This document shows positions 34,901 to 46,469 of a DNA stretch of 64,000 nucleotides, piece by piece; the first letter of the stretch is position 1; the number at the start of each line of letters is the position of its first letter. The DNA comes from Gymnothorax reevesii (lineage: Eukaryota; Chordata; Actinopteri; Anguilliformes; Muraenidae). The position numbers and the translations under genes were made by a program. The notes below the pieces were generated by a model that was given only the letters and a program-made list of their open reading frames with translations, was not told the DNA's origin and did no database searches. The stretch spans positions 149,255,947-149,319,946 of the forward strand of contig CM056573.1 of assembly GCA_029721435.1 (NCBI GenBank), in the 5' to 3' direction.

Positions 34901-35999
34901 TTGGTGTTAAATGTAACAAATTTAACTGGATTTATCATTGAGTATGGATGTAAATAGCTTTACGCTACGGTCTTCTCCCTCACACCACCACCCCGAACAC
35001 ATTCCCCATTCCAGTGCGGTACAGTGACTTAAACATCTCTCAAAATAAACAGTAATACCAATGGTACTATCAACATAATACATAAAACAAAACTTACAAA
35101 ACTTACAAACATTTACCCCGAAGCTTGTCTCCCCAGTTGAGACAAACTAAACAATTTCCCTTCGACAATGAGTCTTCCGATTGTGCATCTCCATAGATAA
35201 ACAGGAGCCTCGAGAAGCAGGTTATCTTAACTTTACTTCACCTCTTAGTCACTTTAACCAGAACATTTGAGAAAATGAACTTGTGTAGTCAAATCGATTT
35301 ACATTAAACTTTGTATTAACAAATAATAAAAAGTGAGTACGTAAAAATATTGAAAGCAACCTGGATCCGGAAAAGATGAGAGCCGCACCCATATGTACAT
35401 GTTTAGAATAACAAAATAAATGTATTATGATTACCTGATTATCCACTAATGACCTGTAGGGTCACAGTTGCTTTAGAAATATCTAATGCCCTCAAACAAA
35501 GCTAGAGAGATCGAGACCATAATATTTGAAATAAGCATCTGGAATACCTTGTAGTAAGAGTCTTTAAAAGAAGTTGGGGCATCCCTTTGGAGTCAGTCCG
35601 GCAACTGCACTGTTCATGTAAATTAAATCCCAAAAAAAAAACGGAAATTAAAGTAGAAAAAAGAAAGAGAAAAAAAAAGGGGGGGGGAGTATCAACAGGT
35701 AGAAATCTCCAATTAGCTAACAATGAGCCAGTTAACTATTTCGCTTTGTATACATGTTGTTTTTAGTTTGAGCTTTCTCTGCCTGGAAAGTATGTAGGAG
35801 CAAAGAAAACATCTCCATCAGTAGCGCCCCAACCGGGAAAAAATAATTCAATGTCAGATTGAGTAAACACGAACCAAGTCCCCAATGCAAAGTGTCCACA
35901 TTCCCAGCAGATCAGTCAATCCGATGCACTTTACAAACGATGGCCTCGGCTTTGACCCGCTCCGCCAGAGCAGTAAAGGGGTAAAAAAGCTAACGACTG

Positions 36000-38189
36000 T
36001 CAGTGCCTCTCCAATCCGAAGAGACAGGAAACACTGTCACGCCAGTAAGTCCCTGATGGGTGCCCACTTCGTCCAGGTAAACAGGTTAGCGACCTATTTA
36101 AACCGCTTATTATAGAACTCCTTAGCTTCTTCTGCTGTGTTGAATGTAAAAGCATCTCCATTTTCCAATGTAATTCGGAGACGGGGAGGGTGAAGGAAGC
36201 TAAAACGAATCTCATCTTAATCTCATTGAACGCGGCTCGTTTTTTAGACAGCGCCGCACTGAAGTCCGGGTAAACTCTCAGTACCATATTGTTGTAGCCC
36301 AGCTCATGTTGCCGGGCCCAGCGCAGTGCTCCTTCCTTGTCTTGATAATGGTGTAAGCATGCGATAATTGTTCTGGGGGCAGGCCCTTCCTTGGGCTTGG
36401 GAAGGAGAGACCGGTTGGCTCTTTCTAATTCTGGTGGTTTATCAAACACTTCTGGGCCCATAATCTCCATCAACATTTTACATACAAATTGACCCATGTC
36501 CTGTCCAGTCTCACTTCCCTCCGGAACTGTTAAGAAAGTGGGGTCAGACACCAGATGCGGGAAACTCAGGAATTTATTAACAAAAACTTAGAAGCAGGGG
36601 CAGGGAAAAACCTCAAGGGGGCGCTCATGCCAAACAAAACACTGTGCCACACCAACACTGAAAGGGGAGAACTAAGGCACGGGACTAGAAAAATAACTAA
36701 GGGAGAAAAGGCACTCCGGCCGAAATGAAACCACCGTGCAAAAGCACTGAACAGAATAAACTAAGGACTCGGAAACTAAAACTAATAATGGGGCACAGGG
36801 AACACAGAACACTGAGACATGACTGGCAGACGACCAGAGACGAGGGGAGACATGGACACTAGAAGGACACAGGAGCAGGTGTCTCGGAAACAGGCAGCTC
36901 AGAGCGCACTCAGCTCAGGAAGGGTAAGATGACGTAGGACATCACGGCTTGGATCCAGGCAGCTCAGAGAGCACACCGCTCGGGAGGGTAAGATGACGCA
37001 GGAAGGAAGTTGAACATAGGCAAGGCAAAGTCCCATCTGGTCTCTGTGCCTGCTGCAAAGGATTATAAAGGGGAGGGGGGAGACACACACAGCACGCCAA
37101 CAGGTGCTGAAAATACTGCAATTAACAAGGGGTAATCACACGAGGGAAACTCAATGTTTTTCTGTTTTTTGGAATTAACACAAAGACGCGCATCACAAGA
37201 CTGTCCCTAAAAGGGACAAATAAACTGAATAAAAAGACTCCTAAGTGTACAGGATAAGAGCCAGAATAGATAATGAGAATGCAGAGGTTCTGCAGAACAC
37301 ATAGCTAAGCCAGTTAAGGAAACGAGATACGAAGACTAGAATAGGGCGAACGCGGAGAGGTAATTAGTCAATTAGTAAGTGCATCTGTACAACCCCGAGT
37401 GCTCGTTAGTAGATTAGTATTATATACATTAGTATTGGTTAGTAATTTTAGCAAAACAACAAACTGTTAGTAATTGTTAGTAAATATAGGAAAGCAAGAG
37501 GAAACTAGCAAACGAGAAGGGAAGGAAGGCTGAAACCCAGAATCCATTAAATCACCCGAAATAGTGTCACAATCAATTAAGTCAAAAACTGACGAACTAT
37601 GACGCAACCGGGGAGAAAGCAAAGACAATACCTGGGTAAGACAGACTGGAATAATATCGGGAAAATCTGAAATGTGCAACACTAGACAGACTGACATCAC
37701 AGAATAAATAACCTAAAATTAAACTAACCAAAAATACACAGAGACCTCGGAACCTTACAGGAACATTAATAATTCGTAAGTTCGCCCGTCTCGCCCTATT
37801 TTCGAGACAGTCAACTTGGTCTAAAAGTGCAGCGTTTTCCTTTTCTAGTTTACGGATTACTGTCTCAGCTTTGGAGAGATTTTCAAAATTCTCTCCCACG
37901 GTAAGGCGAGTTTGAAAAGAGCTTACCGTTTTGTGGAGCACATCCACAGATGTCTGCAGAGGAGTGATAGGAGTGATTCAAGTAATTCTTGAATTAAAGT
38001 TGCCGTGTCCTCTTTTAGACTAGCCCTTTGTTTAGTCAGCTCCTCAATTAATTTGTCCATGGATAGCCCGTCACTATCGTTCATGGTCGGACACGGGCTA
38101 GCGTTAGCAGCCGCCATTGCTGCCAACTTGTTGCTAACTGTGTTAGATCTCGTTGATTGCCCAGTTGCTTGTTTTGATTTACTGCTCAT
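36000..38189 (-). pseudogene. L1 ORF1 protein, split by an LTR
   Basis: L1 ORF1 encodes an RNA-binding chaperone that coats element RNA. The ATG is at 38187-38189 (MSSKSKQATGQSTRSN). A coiled-coil region with KAETVIRKLEKENAALLDQV lies at 37780-37870 and leads into RRANLRIINVP, the conserved start of the RNA-recognition part. The frame is then interrupted exactly at Val-Pro by the family-Y LTR and resumes at 36527 with EGSETGQDMGQF, followed by the C-terminal region (RTIIACLHHYQDKEGALRWA, about 36310-36380). A frameshift near 37960 separates the N-terminal part from the coil, and another near 36200 disturbs the end. Confidence 0.83.
36528..37759 (-). repeat. solo LTR, family Y copy 3 (1232 bp)
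   Basis: TGTTAAG...CCTTACA with a perfect 5-bp duplication GGAAC (36523-36527 and 37760-37764), inserted in L1 ORF1 between the codons for Asn-Val and Pro-Glu. Family core at about 37335-37385. TTTATTAAC near 36580 marks the likely minus-strand polyadenylation region. Confidence 0.88.
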
Positions 38190-38341
38190 TTCTTTTTTAT
38201 TGAAAAGTCAACTTTAAATCTGGCGTTTCGATTTGTTATATTATAGAGGTTTTCCCGAGGTGAAAAGTCAGTAATCAATATAAAACAGGAGAGCCCTCAA
38301 TTTCGCCTCTGTCTCTCACGCCGCCATAACCGGAAGTCCTC

Positions 38342-38420
38342 ATTAAATCTGTTCAAGTTTCAAAATTTTGTCTGTCATCCCTTGCTGTCCGATATGTTAT
38401 AACAAATTGGGGCCATAACA
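38342..38420 (+). repeat. 5' LTR of copy C, right part, with L1 target duplication
   Basis: ATTAAATCTGTTC (38342-38354) repeats 24386-24398 exactly. The LTR then continues AAGTTTCAAAATTTTGTCTG to CAAATTGGGGCCATAACA, matching the 3' ends of the LTRs at 2220-2733 and 60882-61309. Confidence 0.92.
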
Positions 38421-38423
38421 AAT

Positions 38424-38443
38424 TGGGGGCTCAAGTCAGGGAT
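38424..38443 (+). promoter_or_regulatory. primer binding site of Gmr1-like copy C (probable)
   Basis: TGGGGGCTCAAGTCAGGGAT begins 3 nt after the LTR end, where the tRNA primer site is expected. The first nine bases and the final GGGAT agree with the primer site complementary to tRNA-Pro known from gammaretroviruses; the middle differs. Confidence 0.55.
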
Positions 38444-38544
38444 AGATCATTGTGTGAGTCATTTATTGAAAATCTAACATTGCAAATTGTGAAATTGTTT
38501 TTTTTATTTTTTTTCCCTAGATATATATCGACAGATCAACAGCA

Positions 38545-41500
38545 ATGGTTGATTTCTTGGCATCACCAACCATAGAGGTTTTGAAGTCTTTTAAAAAGAC
38601 AGAACTGCAAGAAATATGCAGACAGTTAGAGCTGACAGAGGTGAAACCAGCCATGTGAAAAGCAAGACTGGCTAGAGAGATTGTTGAATATTACATTGAT
38701 GAAAATGTGTTTACACCAGGAGATCTGGAACAATTTCCAATGGAAAATCCAAATGTAGAAATGGTACTTAAATTGAAAATGCTAAAGATTGAAAGAGAGG
38801 GAAAAGAAAAACGAGAGTTTGAGAGAGAGAAAGAGGAAAGGGAGAGACAGAGAGATTTTGATTTAGAGAAGTTAGACGGAGAAGCAAGGCTCCAAATGGA
38901 GCAACTAAAAATCAAAATGGAAGCTGAAAACAAATTTCATGCTAGCCAGGAGGTAAAGCTGGTGCCTCTGTAGAACTCACACGGCTTGACCAACGGCGGA
39001 GGAGCCAGGAGCAAAGGCTTACGCGTGTAGATTCCAGCTGTTATGAGGCAATGGGACGTGTCAATTAAGTCTTTTATGCCTGTGTCCCGCCTTGGACCCA
39101 GCCTGAGACTTACCTGAGGTATTCTCAATAGTTCTCCGTTCGAAAACGAGGCTATGCCGAAATCACGGAATCATCTAACTTAATGTCGTGCTGCGAATAA
39201 TCCCAGGTGCACGGTGGGATACACACAGCCACTGAAAACGTTAGATATATCAGTGATTCAAGCAAACTAAGCATAATGATTACGACGTTTACTCTCGTTT
39301 CAAATCTGACTCCATAATACATTTAGAATACCAAATTTAGTTATATCCTCGTTAAACATCTGACTCCAAATTAGAATTAGAATTTATCGTTTGGGGACAG
39401 CATGCGTAAATTTCAGGGCAGTTACGCAACCAGACTCGGTCTGTGAAAACCATTGTCACTCAGCAAAACGCCTCCTAGGGTTAATAGGCCTCACTGCCAG
39501 ATCTTAAGCTCAGTGGAAGTTTCAGAGGATGGAGGAAATTACCATGATCACTGCATCTAGGCATAAACAAAGTAGCACTGATCATAAACACATCACAAAC
39601 CCAGGTTTATGTACACCAAAGGGCCCCTTAAGGGGATCGCGCGGGTGCCGGCTTAAACCCATGGGTACCTTTGAGGGCCAAATGCCCAGGACCTGTAATA
39701 CATCAACCCTTAAGGGGTAGAACGTAATTTACAATCTAATCTTAAAACTAACCGCCACCTACACATCTGCTAGTCTGGGATGGTGAGGAATCGCCCCCTT
39801 AAGTACCGGTTGTAACAAGGCTAGGAAGAATAAAAAGATTAAGAGTCACAGAGATCACACAAGCTTAAAGAAATAGCAATAATTTATTCACCAGGTAGGC
39901 AAAGCTTAAGTCAAACAGATCATTGTCAAACCAATTATAAGTTTACACACATAGAAAATGAGAGAAAGGTCATACCTGGCGAAAAGGCTACACACTAGGC
40001 CGTCGTGCAAAGTCCGAATTGCAAAACTTCACTATGCTAGAGATATGCACGGTCGTAAGTATGGGAAGTCGAATGCGAACTTCCCAGACTAGGTCGTCTC
40101 TCCCAGATTTAAGGTTAGTGGCGCCTTTGATCAGGCCGCCCAGATGGCCCAAATCGGAATTAGACTTCCCCCTCGGGAGGACATTAGAAAACATTTATTA
40201 TTCAACGGAGATAATAAAAGTTCTTAGATCAGTGCCAGGACCATTGGAGACAGACCTCGGAGGAGTCGCAAAGCACTTTCTGCCAAAGGGGGAGAGATGA
40301 TTCTAAATACACCTCAAGAGATAACTCTGGTTCAGGACAAATTATTGCTGGGGAACAGAAACTATGTTTTCTTGAAATATAGTTGATATGAAATGCATCT
40401 CATTCAACTCCTTGAATTTAGCTGAAGAGATACATAGCAAACACGGTTACATAGAGAATTATGATGATGTAATTGTCATGAATTTCCTTTCCAACAGACC
40501 TATTCCCCATGAAATTCACATCACTATTACCCCAGATACAATACAGTAATTCAGTGATGACATGACAGCAGTGAAAAAAGTGTAATAGTGGGTTTTGTTT
40601 AAATTAAAACTTTTAACTCAGAACAGTCACAGTGATGAAATGAAAAGGTGCGGTGACAGTGAGTCCAGAAGAGGTCACTATGGCAATAATTGGGCGGAGA
40701 GCACAGGTCACACCCTGCTGTGAGAGAAATTCCTTGCAGCAACTAAGCCATGCGCTCCCTTCCCCATCTTTGATGCACTCAATCACCCATGCTGAAGTGT
40801 CCAGTTCCAGGCCCCCTTATCTCAGTGGTAGAATTGGTGCCGCTGTAGAGGATGTCTGGACCCTGATGACTTTACTACCCCACTGTTCCCAGCCAGGCCT
40901 GACTGGAGACAAAGCCAGCTGTGAAGGAAGTATAGGTTCTTATGCCTTTATTACCCCACTATTTTAAGAACAGAGGGTAATAGGCACTTTTGGTCACATG
41001 TCCATGTTGTCTCCTGGCTTCCCTCTTACACCAGCATTCTCAGAGAAGGAGGTTGATAAGTATTTTCAGTGCTTTGAGAAGGTAGCTAAGAGTTGTCAGT
41101 GGCCAAAGGAACACTGGCCTCTGATGTTGCAGACTGTCCTCAAGGGTAAAGCTCAACAAGCCTATTCGGCTTTGTCTGCAGATGATTCCTCTTATTATGA
41201 GGTTGTCAAAAAGGTTATTTTGAAAGCTTATGAGTTGGTTCCAGAGGCCTACTGACAGACATTCAGAGATCTGATGAAATCTGACAATCAGACTTATGTG
41301 GAATTTGCTAATGAGCAGAAGGTTTGCTTTGAGTGCTGGTGTACTTCTATGGAGGTCAAGGATGATTTCAACTTACTAAAAGAGATGGTGGTAGTTGAAC
41401 AATTCCAGAACTGTGTTAAGGATGATATTAAGACCTACCTTAATGAGAAGCAAGCACTGAATTTGCAATCAGCTGCCAAATTTGCAGACGAATATGTTCT

Positions 41501-41820
41501 CACACATAAGTCCAAATTTCAGTATATCAGTAACAAGAGATGGTCCCAATTTCAGAAAAAAAGGTAACGTGTTACCCAAGATTCCTCACCCAAAAACAAA
41601 GACAAATCTGGTGATGGTGCTCAGAAATCCAGTCACAGGTCTGATCAAAGTGTGAAAGCTGACACTGACAAAAGCGGTCTAGTTTGCAATTATTGTAAGA
41701 AATCTAGTCATGTTACAACTAAATGTTGGTTCTTTAAAGCTAAGAAAGAAAAAGAAAAGGATACCAAACCCAATGCCTTTGTGAAGACAAGGTAAGAAGC
41801 CCCTGTAGTAGATGACCGAT
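38545..41820 (+). pseudogene. gag: gag of copy C, split by a family-X repeat
   Basis: ATG at 38545 starts MVDFLASPTIEVLKSF, then a SAP-like helix pair (FKKTELQEICRQLEL) with TGA at 38656-38658. A charged coil (REGKEKREFEREKEERE) runs to GASQEVKLVP-like sequence (AS QEVKLVP, about 38940-38967), where about 2.06 kb of foreign DNA intervenes. Gag resumes at about 41032 with EKEVDKYFQCFEKVAKSC. Further stops are at 41254 and about 41565. A zinc knuckle equivalent to that in copy B is present at about 41686-41727 (CNYCKKSSHVTTKC). It is the only copy here with the Gag N-terminus. Confidence 0.82.
38968..41031 (-). repeat. insertion in gag of copy C containing family-X repeat, copy 2
   Basis: The inserted block starts TGTAGAACTCACACGG and ends CTTACACCAGCA. 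The part 39440-40180 is the inverse of 13190-14118, including GGGCCCCTTAAGGGGATCGC and the 63-codon frame (39529-39720 here on the plus strand). The flanking parts (38968-39440 and 40180-41031) have no counterpart in copy 1 and no recognised gene. TG/CA ends fit an LTR, but no target duplication was found. Confidence 0.6.
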
Positions 41821-44166
41821 TTGCTAAATTGCCTGCTCCTTGTGAGGCTAAGAAGCCTGATACTGCTGACTTTGTGAGGGAGGAATTTCTTCCATTTGTG
41901 TCAGAGAGATTTGTGGCTCTGAATGAGCATTCTACTCCTGTCCCCATATATATCCTAAGGGATACCGGACCATCTCACTCACTTTTGTTGATGGACTCCT
42001 TGGAGTTACGTGATGAGACCGCCTCTGGGGATTTCATACTTTTACAAGGTATTGAAGGGAGGACTGCATCTGAACCCCTGCGGTCTGTATTCTTGAAGTA
42101 AGATTTAGTTACAGGACAGTCAAGTCTACCTATCAAGGGTGTTTCTCTGTCGCTAGGCAATGATCTGGCTGGGGGCAATGTAGTTCCCCCTGTTCATATT
42201 ACTTCACAGCCGAGCACTGAAGATGGCGATGAAGACCCATCCCTGTATCCTTCCTCTGCAGTGACCTGTGCTGTGGCCAAGAAGGCTCAAGAAGTGGATG
42301 TGGTGCCGTCCAGCAAATTGAATAGCCATGACTCAGGTGGTTTCCCTCATGACTCTGTTCGGCCTACTATGGTTTCTCCGTTTGAGGACTTATCGGACAC
42401 TTTTATCAGTTCTCTGTTCAGCCAGCCTGATGGGTCTGGTGATTCTGATGTGTCTAGAGACTTGTCTCAGTCCAGAGAGCGGATGATTCAGGAACAAACC
42501 AATGATCCTGAAATTTGTGTACTAAAGAAGAGAGCCCTTCCTGATGAAGAAATGGACGCAGTTCCAATTAGGTATTATTTCAAGGATGGAGTGTTGATGC
42601 AGAAGTGGCGACCTCCTGATATCCCTGCCAATGCAGATTAGGCAGAGGTCAAACAAATTGTTGTTCCGAAAGTCTACCAGAATGAGATCTTAACAATGGC
42701 TCACAGTTTCCCTTTAGGAGGTCATCATGGTGTTAACAAGACTGTTGACAAGATCATGAAACACTTCTTCTGACCTGGACTTCGGAAAGACGTTTCCAAC
42801 TTTTGCAAAACCTGTCACACTTGTCAGGTAGTTGGAAAACACCAGTTAGACCCACCTGTAGCTCTATTGCAGCCTATCCCAGCATTTGGGGAGCCCTTCT
42901 CCAAGGTCATCGTTGATTGTGTTGATCCATTACCCAAGACTAGATCTGGAAATCACTTGTTGACAGTCATGTGTGCATCTACCAGATTCCCTGAAGCCAT
43001 ACCTCTACGCAACATCAAGGCAACTGCAATCTCGAAGGCTTTGATAAAGTTCTTCACGTTGTTTGGCCTTCCCAGGGAAATTCAGTCAGACTAAGGTAGC
43101 AATTTCACTTACAGATTGTTTCAGCAGGTTGTGTATGAATTAGGTGCGAAGCAGATTCTTTCCAGTGCCTATCATCCAGAGAGTCAGGGTGCCTTAGAGC
43201 GGTTTCATTCCACTCTCAAGACAATGATGAGGACTTATTGTTATGACCATGAGAAAGACTGGGATGAAGGTGTTCATTTGCTGTTGTTTGCAGCTAGAGA
43301 AGCAGTGCAGTAGTCTACTAGATTCAGTCCGTTTGAGCTATTGTTTGGCCATGACGTGAGAGAACCTTTGCTATTGTTGAGTGAACAATGGCAAGAGAAA
43401 GAGCCGCATATCAGTCTGTTAGATTATGTTAGCTAGTTCAAAGGAAGACTGCGTGCAGCTTGTGACCTAGCCAAAGAGTACTTGAAATTAAGTCAGGAAA
43501 AAATGAAAACTTGGTATGATCATAAGGCTAGAAGCCGTGAGTTTAAACCAGGAGTCAAGGTCCTTGTGTTGTTTCCCTTGCAGTCCAATCCATTGCAGGC
43601 TAGATTTCATGGTCCTTATGAAATTCTGACTAAACTCAATAATCTCAATTACATTGTGAAGACTCCAGATAGGAGGACGCCAAAACATTTGTGTCACATT
43701 AACATGCTGAAGCCATATCATGATAGGAATGCTAGGGTTGCAGCTGTCACTTCAGATCCTCCAATGGCCGAGACTTGTGAAGATGAGGGGAAGTTTCAAA
43801 GTGATGAACCTAGATTTAAAGCTGAAATTCTTTCATGTAAATTGTCAAATTCTGAAGTGTTGCAGAATCTTGATGTAAAACTCCAGCACTTAGAACCCTC
43901 ACAGAAAGATCAGTTTGAGAGGTTGATCAAGAAATATGAAGATCTATTTCCTGATATTCCAGAGAGAGTTTCTATAGCCTCTCATGATGTAGATGCTGGT
44001 GATGCCAAACCAATAGAACGGCATCCGTACCGGATGAATCCTGAAAAGAGAAAGATTGCTGAGAAAGAGGTTGAGTACATGTGAGAACATGATATTATCA
44101 GACCCTCTAACTCAAATTGAAGTTCACCCTGTGTGCTAGTTCCAAAACCTGATGGAAGTACTGGAT
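41821..44166 (+). pseudogene. pol: pol of copy C: protease, integrase, start of RT
   Basis: The protease box reads RDTGPSHSLLL (about 41960). Integrase begins near 42600 and keeps the full zinc module (about 42698-42830, ending CKTCHTCQVVGK), though stops occur at about 42639 and 42771. IVDCVDPLPKTRSG (about 42911) and QSD (about 43088) supply the two catalytic Asp, and TAA (43091-43093) follows QSD exactly as in copy B. The catalytic Glu lies in HPESQGALERFH (about 43170-43205). The GPY/F tail is at 43540-43715. The protein continues toward RT (RMNPEKRKIAEKEVEYM, then TGA at about 44083) and is cut at 44166 by a hAT transposon. Confidence 0.83.
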
Positions 44167-46366
44167 CAGGGGGTCTCAATTAGAAATGTATACGGTCCAG
44201 AAAATAAATTTTGAGGAAGTCATAGGTCCACAGGGCGTGCGTGGCGTCGAAAAATTTTGGCCATAATCAGGAGTTATTGGAAGGCACAAAAACAGCATCA
44301 CACTGATATTCTTTCTTACTTAGTATTAGAAACTGTTTTTATTCCATTAAAGGTGAATCAAGTATCTCCTAAATTCAAACATTCACATATATAAGCTCAA
44401 AAATAAAACAAAATGTCCTTTTCAACAAAACAAACCCTCATATCCTCAGATAAACAAAGTCAATTAAGGTGCACAAAACATTAATTTGGTCAAACCCTGC
44501 TGCTTAATGAGAGAAATGGCAATTTGGCTTTGCCAAGACTTTGAACTTTGGCACAAGAGGTATGATGGCCAGGCAGAGACACTCATGCAAGTGTTCATTG
44601 GTGAGTCTAGTGCGGTATTTGTTCTTCACAATATTCATTGTGGAGAATGCAGACTCACAGCTGTTGGTTGAGCCTAACATTGTGAGAATGTGAACTGCCA
44701 TCTTGCGCAAGAGAGGGTAATTAGCAGCAGTTACCATCTTTGTCCAGAAGGTGATAGCGTCACACTGAGCCTCTTTCAGTACAATGTTTTCCTGGAGGTC
44801 AATCAATTCACTTTGCAGTGAAGCAGCTCTGGCCCATGGGAAGGTTTTTTGTGCTTCTGCAAAGAACCCTCTCACATTCTTGATGAGGAATGGATTGTCA
44901 ATGAACAGTTGGAGTTGTTTTCCTAATTTAAAATCTTCAAAGCGAGTCTTGAAGTTCTCAATCAGCTTCTCCAGGAATTCCACATGGCACTGATAATCTT
45001 CTTCTCCCTTGGTCTGTTCCAGAAGTTTGGGGAAGTGCAGCATGCCCTCCAATATGTAAAAATAAGGAGCACTGCTTAAAAATGGATATTATGAAGTATC
45101 AAAAACATGTGAAGTGGAATCCAGGAAATGAGTGTGATGGATAGAAAATATTAATAACAGCAACTGACCTGTATGTCACTTCTGTAAAGCTCCAGCTTCC
45201 TCTGGAAGGCACGCACTTCTGTCATCAGCCCACACACTGTGCTGTCTTCCCCTGTAGTTTCAGGTTTAGGCCATTGAGATGAGATGTTATATCTGATAAA
45301 AATGCCACAGTTTCCATTTTCCCAGCATTTTGCACAAATTAAGGAACTCTTCTGCTTTTGTGCTCTTTAGCTGTGACAGAAGGATTATGCAGTGGTAAGA
45401 TATCAGGCCAGGGTGGTTTGCTCTCAGACGTGAAACCAGTCCGTTCTGTCTTCCCAACATGGCTGGAGCTCCATTAGTAGCAATTGACACAACTTTTTTC
45501 ACATCTATCTGTTTTTCATTCAGCATTTCTGAGATTACTTTAGAAATTTCTTCCCCTCTTGTTTGTCCACTGAGGTCTGCCAATCCCAGCACATCTTCAA
45601 TAAACTCCTCCTTTGCCTCATCATAATACCTCACAAACACCACCAACTGTGTATTATCAGTGGTGTCAGTGGATTCATCCACTGCAAGGGAAATGCACTG
45701 TGCATTTTGTATTCCATCACTGAGCTATTTGGACAAATCATCAGCAAGTACTTCAGTACGTCTCGTTGCTGTGTCATGTGAGAGTGGGATTTGCTTTATT
45801 TTAGCTGCTATTGTCTCCCTTTCTTTGCCTTCTAACAAGGTGTCCATCACTGCAGTCAAAATTTCTTTTATCATTTCTGCATCATGAAATGGTTTCTTGT
45901 GCTTATCCATGATCAAGGCCACTTTGAGTGAGCACTCTGTTACCTTTTGCTGTTCTGTCATGCACAAGGTAATTTTCGTGCGAGAAGCCTCATATGACTT
46001 TTTCAGCTTTATAATTTTATCTGTTCCTAGCTCTGATTTTGAGGGGCAATCTCTATCAAAATCGTGGTGGCGCTTCGCATAAAAAGTGAAAACATAAAAC
46101 GCCATTATCAGAGCAACAGTGCTTTCGCACAAAAGACACATTGGCTTTGTGCTCGAAGGAGGTAATATAAACATATATTTGTCGGTCCATTCGTCATTAA
46201 ATCGGCGGTTTTCAGGGTCCACCTTTCTCCGACTTGCCATTTTGATGTCGGGTGCCGAGTGCGAGCGACGCTCCTGCTGCAAAAACTTTCCCGCTGCCTG
46301 CGCCGTGCAAAGAACACACTGAAGGAGGAGGGTGTGTGACTGCTGGTTTGCGTAGTTATTAGCCAA
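44167..46366 (-). mobile_element. hAT-Charlie-type DNA transposon, left end complete
   Basis: The left terminus CAGGGGGTCTCAATTAG starts at 44167 inside the RT of copy C; the target bases would be TACTGGAT (44159-44166). The right terminus and the rest of the RT target are not found, so the right flank has been rearranged. It carries one minus-strand transposase gene. Confidence 0.8.
44504..46240 (-). pseudogene. hAT transposase (ZBED/GTF2IRD2-like, Charlie group)
   Basis: Start MASRRKVDPENRRFNDEW (46240 downward). A BED-type finger is partly kept (CLLC...HHDFD, about 46070-46145). Conserved blocks are TEQQKVTECSLKVA, KHKKPFHDAEMIKEI and IKQIPLSHDTATRRTEVLADDL. A TAG near 45727 follows. The catalytic-domain start MDESTDTTDNTQL is at 45644-45682, then a frame loss after SYHCI near 45390. 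A shifted segment runs to YRSDIQ (about 45172), followed by a probable 122-bp intron (45047-45168, GT...AG) whose removal joins IQ to GMLHFPKL in frame. The C-terminal dimerisation region SCESAFSTMNIVKNKYRTRL is at about 44605-44665. Several lesions make it inactive. Confidence 0.85.
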
Positions 46367-46469
46367 TCAGCGCATCGTTGTCATGGGAATGACAGCCCAT
46401 AATGCAAGCGTGAGCGCGCGCGCACACAGGCGCGCTCTCTCTTTCTCTCTCTCGGCCAGTCTAAAGCTG

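Larger units (their letters stand above)
24605..34938 (-). pseudogene. L1 ORF2: endonuclease and reverse transcriptase, in pieces
   Basis: ORF2 nicks the target and primes reverse transcription. The endonuclease is well preserved (33997-34938): FNTKGLNNPIKRKRV, LQETHLSD and GGDFNFCFD; the terminal SDH motif reads SDRSP. RT follows in three frames: KSPGEDGFPAEFYR (about 33520), TGKDPLKYASYRPVSLLNC (about 33360), LSLDAEKAFDRLEW (about 33130) and the catalytic FADDVLLF (about 32850). The thumb region ends at about 32269. After the inserted plus-strand LINE it continues at 27175 (SPIALLPLARHLVNE) to 26539, and after a family-Y LTR at 24893-24605 it ends with a C-terminal Cys/His region (CFRCGLAEGSFLHATWQC). 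Frameshifts occur near 33997, 33310, 32950 and 26850. Confidence 0.85.
24399..38341 (-). mobile_element. full-length L1-clade LINE, minus strand, inflated to 13.9 kb by nested insertions
   Basis: A 13-bp target duplication bounds the block. The left edge is T-rich (the A-tail on the coding strand) and the right edge is the 5' end. Element sequence remaining after removing nested insertions is 24399-24893, 26534-27180, 32269-36527 and 37760-38341, about 6.0 kb, which is normal for a complete L1 with both ORFs. Nested insertions are family-Y LTRs at 24894-26533 and 36528-37759 and a plus-strand L1-clade LINE at 27181-32268. ORF1 and ORF2 each carry frameshifts, so it is dead. Confidence 0.88.
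24012..44166 (+). mobile_element. Gmr1-like retrotransposon, copy C, expanded by nested insertions
   Basis: Its pieces are a 5' LTR (24013-24398 and 38355-38420, split by an L1), primer site, gag (38545-38967 and 41032-41820, split by a family-X repeat), protease-integrase, and the start of RT ending at 44166 where a hAT transposon begins. The rest of RT, RNase H and the 3' LTR are not found in the window. Without insertions about 4.1 kb of Gmr1-like sequence remains. Stops are more numerous than in copy A, so it is older. Confidence 0.85.
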
